Source of the DNA: Tubulanus polymorphus
Lineage: Eukaryota > Nemertea > Palaeonemertea > Tubulaniformes > Tubulanidae
Reading direction: 5' to 3'
NCBI RefSeq assembly: GCF_964204645.1
Contig: NC_134029.1
Coordinates: 1,058,501-1,122,500, forward strand
DNA: 64,000 nucleotides
The notes under the pieces were generated by a model. The model saw only the letters and a list, made by a program, of their open reading frames with translations. It was not told the DNA's origin and made no database searches. Numbering within the stretch: position 1 is the stretch's first letter; each line of letters opens with the position of its first letter. Position numbers and translations under genes: made by a program. Below are positions 59,371 to 64,000 of this stretch, in pieces.

Positions 59371-59906
59371 TACCCCGGCACGGTTTAGGAAAAGGGCACC
59401 GACAAGGATCTGACTTGCCTTCAATGTCTTCTTGTAATAGCATGTTACCTTTTTTACATAGTAATATTATGTGTTCCTATGAGCAGTTTAGTTATTTATT
59501 TATTCTGGTATCAATTCATAAAAAAAGTAGAAAGATACGCACAGGTTTACGGAATAAAGCAATTGAAATTGAATTATTCCATTCAACATAAACAATTTTC
59601 ATTTTCTTGTTCATATCCCTACGCCAGCTCCACGCTGATTCCACACCGATTCCACACTTAACTCCACTCCATACTGATTCCATGGTTCCACACTGGTTCC
59701 ACATCTATTCCACACCGGCTCCACACCGGCTCCACACCCGCTCTGTGAAATATGAAGTTTGAATTATACTTATTGCGGCATTGATTTTGTTACTATGGTA
59801 ACATAAGTGTTCCGTAGATAGGAGTTGAGATTATTACAAAATGGAGTAACGAACTCAAAAAAAAAACCACCAGAGAATCGTGACAGTGGCCTACTGACTA
59901 ACGCTG

Positions 59907-59907
<1 letters not shown>

Positions 59908-59942
<35 letters not shown>
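59908..59942. repeat. (CTG)n microsatellite
   Basis: An uninterrupted run of about eleven CTG triplets, preceded by CTGCTACTG. Encodes poly-Ala on the minus strand only if transcribed there. Confidence 0.95.
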
Positions 59943-59947
<5 letters not shown>

Positions 59948-60009
59948 GGTGTTTTCCCTTGAATTTCCCAGGGATTCAATCTAGGGTTTCACTGTGTCTA
60001 TTGATTCTC

Positions 60010-60230
<221 letters not shown>

Positions 60231-60774
60231 TCTAGTCTATTTCAGTTTATCTGTTCCTTTATGTGAAATAAGACCTACTCGTTGCCGCTGTTTCACATTC
60301 TTATCTTAATGAGATTTGAACATCATCTCAACTTTTTTAATCGTACTTCTCTGAAAACTCTTAACACGCTCTACATACTTTATAGACTCTTACACAATTT
60401 ATGCTCAGATGGTCTTTATTTTATTCGTAAAGCAGATATTTTTCCTGTTGCTGTTTGCTCTTGATGACGTTTGTGTCTCATGATTTATTTTTACCATCCT
60501 GACAGAGAGAAGGAGAGAGGGAGGAGAGAGGGAGGAGTGAGTCTGAGCATTGACTGGTGTTAATTTCCCATGTGTATCAGTAGAGATGATCAAATATAAA
60601 AATTCCTAATTATCATCAAATTTCTCATCACTCATTTCGCGTTTAGTTCGACGTTTCAAATATCATTTTGTAATTTTATCTATTTATTCATATAATCATC
60701 TATTATCATTATGTATTTGAAATGTACCTTAAGCTAAAATGATCGTGTTGATTTAATTACTAACTGTGGAATAC

Positions 60775-61437
60775 CCCTAGCCTACACCACAACCAGCATC
60801 CTCCCAGCCTACACCACAACCAGCATCCTACCAGCCTACACCACAACCAGCATCCTCCCAGCCTACACCACAACCAGCATCCTCCTAGCCTACACCACAA
60901 CTAGCATCCTCCCAGCCTACACCACAACCAGCATCCTACCAGCCTACACCACAACCAGCATCCTCCCAGCCTACACCACAACCAGCATCCTCCTAGCCTA
61001 CACCACAACTAGCATCCTCCCAGCCTACACCACAACCAGCATCCTCCCAGCCCTACACCACAACCAGCATCCTCCCAGCCTACACCACAACCAGCATCCT
61101 ACCAGCCTACACCACAACCAGCATCCTCCTAGCCTACACCACAACCAGCATCCTCCCAGCCTACACCACAACCAGCATCCTACCAGCCTACACCACAACC
61201 AGCATCCTCCCAGCCTACACCACAACCAGCATCCTCCTAGCCTACACCACAACTAGAATCCTCCCAGCCTACACCACAACCAGCATCCTCCCAGCCTACA
61301 CCACAACCAGCATCCTCCCAGCCTACACCACAACCAGCATCCTCCCAGCCTACACCACAACCAGCATCCTCCTAGCCTACACCACAACTAGCATCCTCCC
61401 AGCCTACACCACAACCAGCATCCTCCCAGCCTACACC
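60775..61437. repeat. 27-bp minisatellite
   Basis: About 24 copies of CCTACACCACAACCAGCATC plus CTCCCAG. In one plus-strand frame it reads QPTPQPASS, but several units change CAG to TAG (stop), and the unit near 61050 has an extra C that shifts the frame. Confidence 0.97.
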
Positions 61438-61449
61438 CTCCAGGATCTG

Positions 61450-61925
61450 CACCAGACAACTGACCACTGCTCCCTACTGGGATGGACAACTGACCATTGC
61501 TTTCTACTGGGATGGACAACTGACCATTGCTCCCTACAGTGATGGACAAGTGACCAATGCTCCCTACAGCACTGGGCAAGTTACCACTGCTTCCTACAGT
61601 GACGGACAAGTTACCAATGCTCCCTACAGCACTGGGCAAGTTACCACTGCTCCCTACAGCACTGGGCAAGTTACCACTGCTTCTTACAGCACTGGGCAAG
61701 TTACCACTGCTCCCTACAGCACTGGACAAGTGACCACTGCTCCCTACAGTGATGGATAAGTGACCAATGCTCCCTACAGCACTGGACAAGTGACCACTGC
61801 TCCCTACAGTGATGGACAAGTGACCACTGCTCCCTACAGTGACGGATAAGTGACCAATGCTCCCTACAGCACTGGACAAGTGACCACTGCTCCCTAGTGG
61901 GATGGACAACTGACCACTGCTGCCT
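61450..61925. repeat. 30-bp minisatellite joined in frame to the previous one
   Basis: About 16 copies of TGACCACTGCTCCCTACAG plus CACTGGACAAG. In the plus frame continuous with QPTPQPASS it reads PYSTGQVTTA and variants (PYSDGQVTNA), ending at a TAA where GGACAA became GGATAA (first at about 61757). Confidence 0.95.
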
Positions 61926-62135
61926 ACAATGACTAGACTTAACTGAACATCCTCCCCAACCTCTGGACAACCTTGAATTCAACATTCATTTGAAAAATGA
62001 ACTAGTTTCCATTGAGAGATAGGCAGAGACTGAGTGAGAGAGTAATCTCGAATATCTGATGTATCGTTAATGTTTAATGCAACTGGAACTAGGATTGGCT
62101 TCTCTTATCAGTTCATTGAGTAAAAACACTGCACT

Positions 62136-62136
<1 letters not shown>

Positions 62137-62166
<30 letters not shown>
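62137..62166. repeat. (CAG)n microsatellite
   Basis: Ten CAG triplets. Simple repeat. Confidence 0.97.
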
Positions 62167-62167
<1 letters not shown>

Positions 62168-62470
62168 GCAACTTGCCAATCATTCAAATCAAATCTTTGC
62201 ATACCACATATGCAGAAACTTGCAGGAGTCACTGTACGTACAGACACCCGCGGAGACATAGACATAGGAAACTCACAGAAACACTCGGTGTAGTGTGCAA
62301 TATTGTGCAACGTTGTGAACTGAGTTTTCATAACAAACTCTGATAACATTCATCATCATTGCAGCGAACAACATGTCTGATACCAGCAGTTACCATGGTA
62401 ACAGTCAATAACCCATTTATTACGATTGTATATTGATTTCTTAAAAGCAGCCTCGTAGACTGGTCCTGCA

Positions 62471-62630
62471 GTCCGTCCGAGCAGCACGGGCCAAGTGAGT
62501 GGGTCCCGCTGTCCATCCGAGCAGCACGGGCCAAGTGAGTGGGTCCCGCTGTCCGTCCGAGCAGCACAGGGCCAGTGAGTGGGTCCCGCTGTCCATCCGA
62601 GCAGCACGGGGCCAGTGAGACAGTCCTGTA
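62471..62630. repeat. 40-bp minisatellite
   Basis: Four copies of GTCCGTCCGAGCAGCACGGG plus a 20-bp half ending GGGTCCCGCT. GC-rich. Confidence 0.9.
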
Positions 62631-63227
62631 TCCAGCACAGTGGCAGGGAAAGTAGACCAGGCCCCACCCCTTGAGTAGTTAGTACCCTGTGTTGAGTGCG
62701 GACCAAGCTCTTGAGTAGTCAGTAGCCCGTGAGTAGTCCACGACCTAGCCCTAGGAGAGATTGTTGTGTTATCAGTAGTTAATCCTGTGAGATCATAAAT
62801 ATATATCTAGTTGAAAGGTTCTATTTGACCTCAAGTTTCCAGGTGCTCATCTATAAATATAGTGCATACCTTAGTTAGATTTTTACTTAATTCTGTTATT
62901 GTTTATATGGAATCTGTTGAGTTTGAATCTGTCAAACTCTCATATTCCCTTTCTGTTCTAAAGTTCAAGTTCAAGTCGAGATGTTTATGTGAAATGTAAG
63001 AATGGAGAGATTAATACACCGACTGTCTGCTGGGCGTACCTCTCATCACCATCGGTAACCGTTGTAATCCCTAAATCCCCGACCAGGAAGCAATTAATTA
63101 ACCTTTAATAATTTCGAATTTTCGTCACTGATTTCTTGATTTTCAATAATTCCAGTGATTGTAATTTAAAACTTAAATGTGAGTGAGACAGTTGCTGTGG
63201 AAGAGGATCAGTCAGTACTGGAGACAG

Positions 63228-63410
63228 ACTTCATGTTGAAGTTCTCAAACCCCATCCCCTCTGCTAAAGCATCCATGTTGTAAGTACTAAACCCCATCCC
63301 TTACTGCTCAAGACAGGCTTCATGTATAAGTATAAACTACAATCCCTTACTGCTGGGAGCAGATTTGATGTTTTAAGTACTGAGCCCAATCCCCTACTGC
63401 TCAGCCAAGA
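63228..63410. repeat. Three diverged units of about 57 bp
   Basis: The words CAGACTTCATG, GTACTAAACCCCATCCC and TTACTGCTC recur in the same order with substitutions. Confidence 0.7.
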
Positions 63411-63504
63411 TGCTAAATCAAGCAAAGCTAATTTTAAAATGATTTACCAATTCAGAGTGGAGAATAAAGGAAACATTTTGTTTCGATTACTAAGTAATCA
63501 TTCC

Positions 63505-64000
63505 CCTAGTCCCTTCCCGCCCACTCCTCTCTCTGTCTTCTCCCCCTGCCCCCACTCTCTCTCCCTTCCCCTGCGCACTCTCTCCTTCCCCACCTCTCCC
63601 CCTCTGTCCACTCTCCCTTCCACCACTTCCCCCTTCGCCCCACTTCTCTCTTCCTTCCCCTCCGCCCCACTCTCTCTCCCTCCCCTCTCTGCCACTCTCT
63701 CCTTCCACCTCTCTCCCTCCCGCCCACTCTCTCCTTCCACCTCTCCCCTCCACCCACTCTCTCCTCCACCACTTCCCCCTCCAGCCCCACTCTTCCTTCC
63801 ACCACTCTGCCCCTCCGCCCCACTCTTCCTCCACCTCTCCCCCTCTGTCCCACTCACTCTCCTTCCACCACTTCCCCCTCCGCCCCACTCTCTCCTTCCA
63901 CCTACCCCCTCCGCCCCACTCTCTCCTTCCACCTCTCCCCCCTCCGCCCCACTCTCTCCTTCCACCTCTCTCCCTCTGCGCCCCATCTCTTCCTTCCACC
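63505..64000. repeat. Pyrimidine-rich minisatellite running off the window
   Basis: The words CTCTCTCCTTCCACCTCTCC and CCCTCCGCCCCACT recur with drifting spacing of about 30-35 bp. Its minus-strand frames give Gly/Glu/Arg-rich translations, an artefact of composition. Confidence 0.9.

Noticed and set aside
55666-59388. 1,240-codon open frame (LTLTHSHSLPPVY repeats), plus its 317-codon neighbour in another frame
   Set aside because: It is the translation of a pyrimidine-only minisatellite whose units lack stops; overlapping frames are also open, and there is no sign of codon selection.
61388-61909. 173-codon minus-strand frame with GSSGHLS repeats
   Set aside because: By-product of the 30-bp minisatellite; the opposite strand is also open.
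63490-63999. Three overlapping Gly/Glu/Arg-rich minus frames
   Set aside because: All three frames are open because the repeat is almost pure pyrimidine on the other strand.

Overview
The window is nuclear DNA from an invertebrate animal. Genes are split into many short exons with canonical GT/AG introns, and the spaces between exons are AT-rich and full of short transposons and minisatellites. The identifiable proteins (an IP3/ryanodine receptor-family channel, Integrator subunit 3, a bubblegum-type acyl-CoA synthetase and the start of a Munc13/UNC13 gene) are animal proteins. A lophotrochozoan such as a mollusc, annelid or brachiopod is my best guess, but this is inference from general genome style and not from a diagnostic gene.

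Layout. (1) 1-14394, plus strand: the 3' part of a large intracellular Ca2+-release channel gene. I placed 47 exons whose phases all join in frame, giving about 2,338 residues; the N-terminal part lies upstream of the window. The long cytoplasmic part reads like an IP3 receptor, the membrane part is closer in layout to a ryanodine receptor, and the selectivity filter and C-terminal tail fit neither well. (2) About 14.4-23.3 kb: 3' UTR, then gene-poor DNA with hairpins, a tandem array of exon-like units on the minus strand, two inverted fragments of a non-LTR retrotransposon and two palindromic MITEs. (3) 23885-32668, minus strand: complete INTS3, 28 exons, 1,019 codons. Its introns carry two piggyBac-like MITEs with TTAA target sites, a hAT-like MITE and several minisatellites. 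(4) 32669-34286: the shared upstream region of INTS3 and the next gene, which are divergently arranged. (5) 34287-42501, plus strand: complete ACSBG (bubblegum acyl-CoA synthetase), 16 exons, 719 codons, with a possible alternative first exon and a triplicated 3' splice site. (6) 42.5-51.8 kb: probable 3' UTR, one isolated candidate first exon (46190-46320), a tRNA-derived SINE and otherwise non-coding sequence. (7) 52048 to window end, plus strand: the first two tiny coding exons (22 and 30 nt) of an UNC13/Munc13 gene. Its second intron contains almost all of the remaining 9.8 kb, most of it minisatellites including a 3.6-kb array.

The genes do not form one pathway. The first and last share a theme (Ca2+ release from internal stores and Ca2+-regulated vesicle priming), but nothing in the sequence shows that the neighbourhood is functional.
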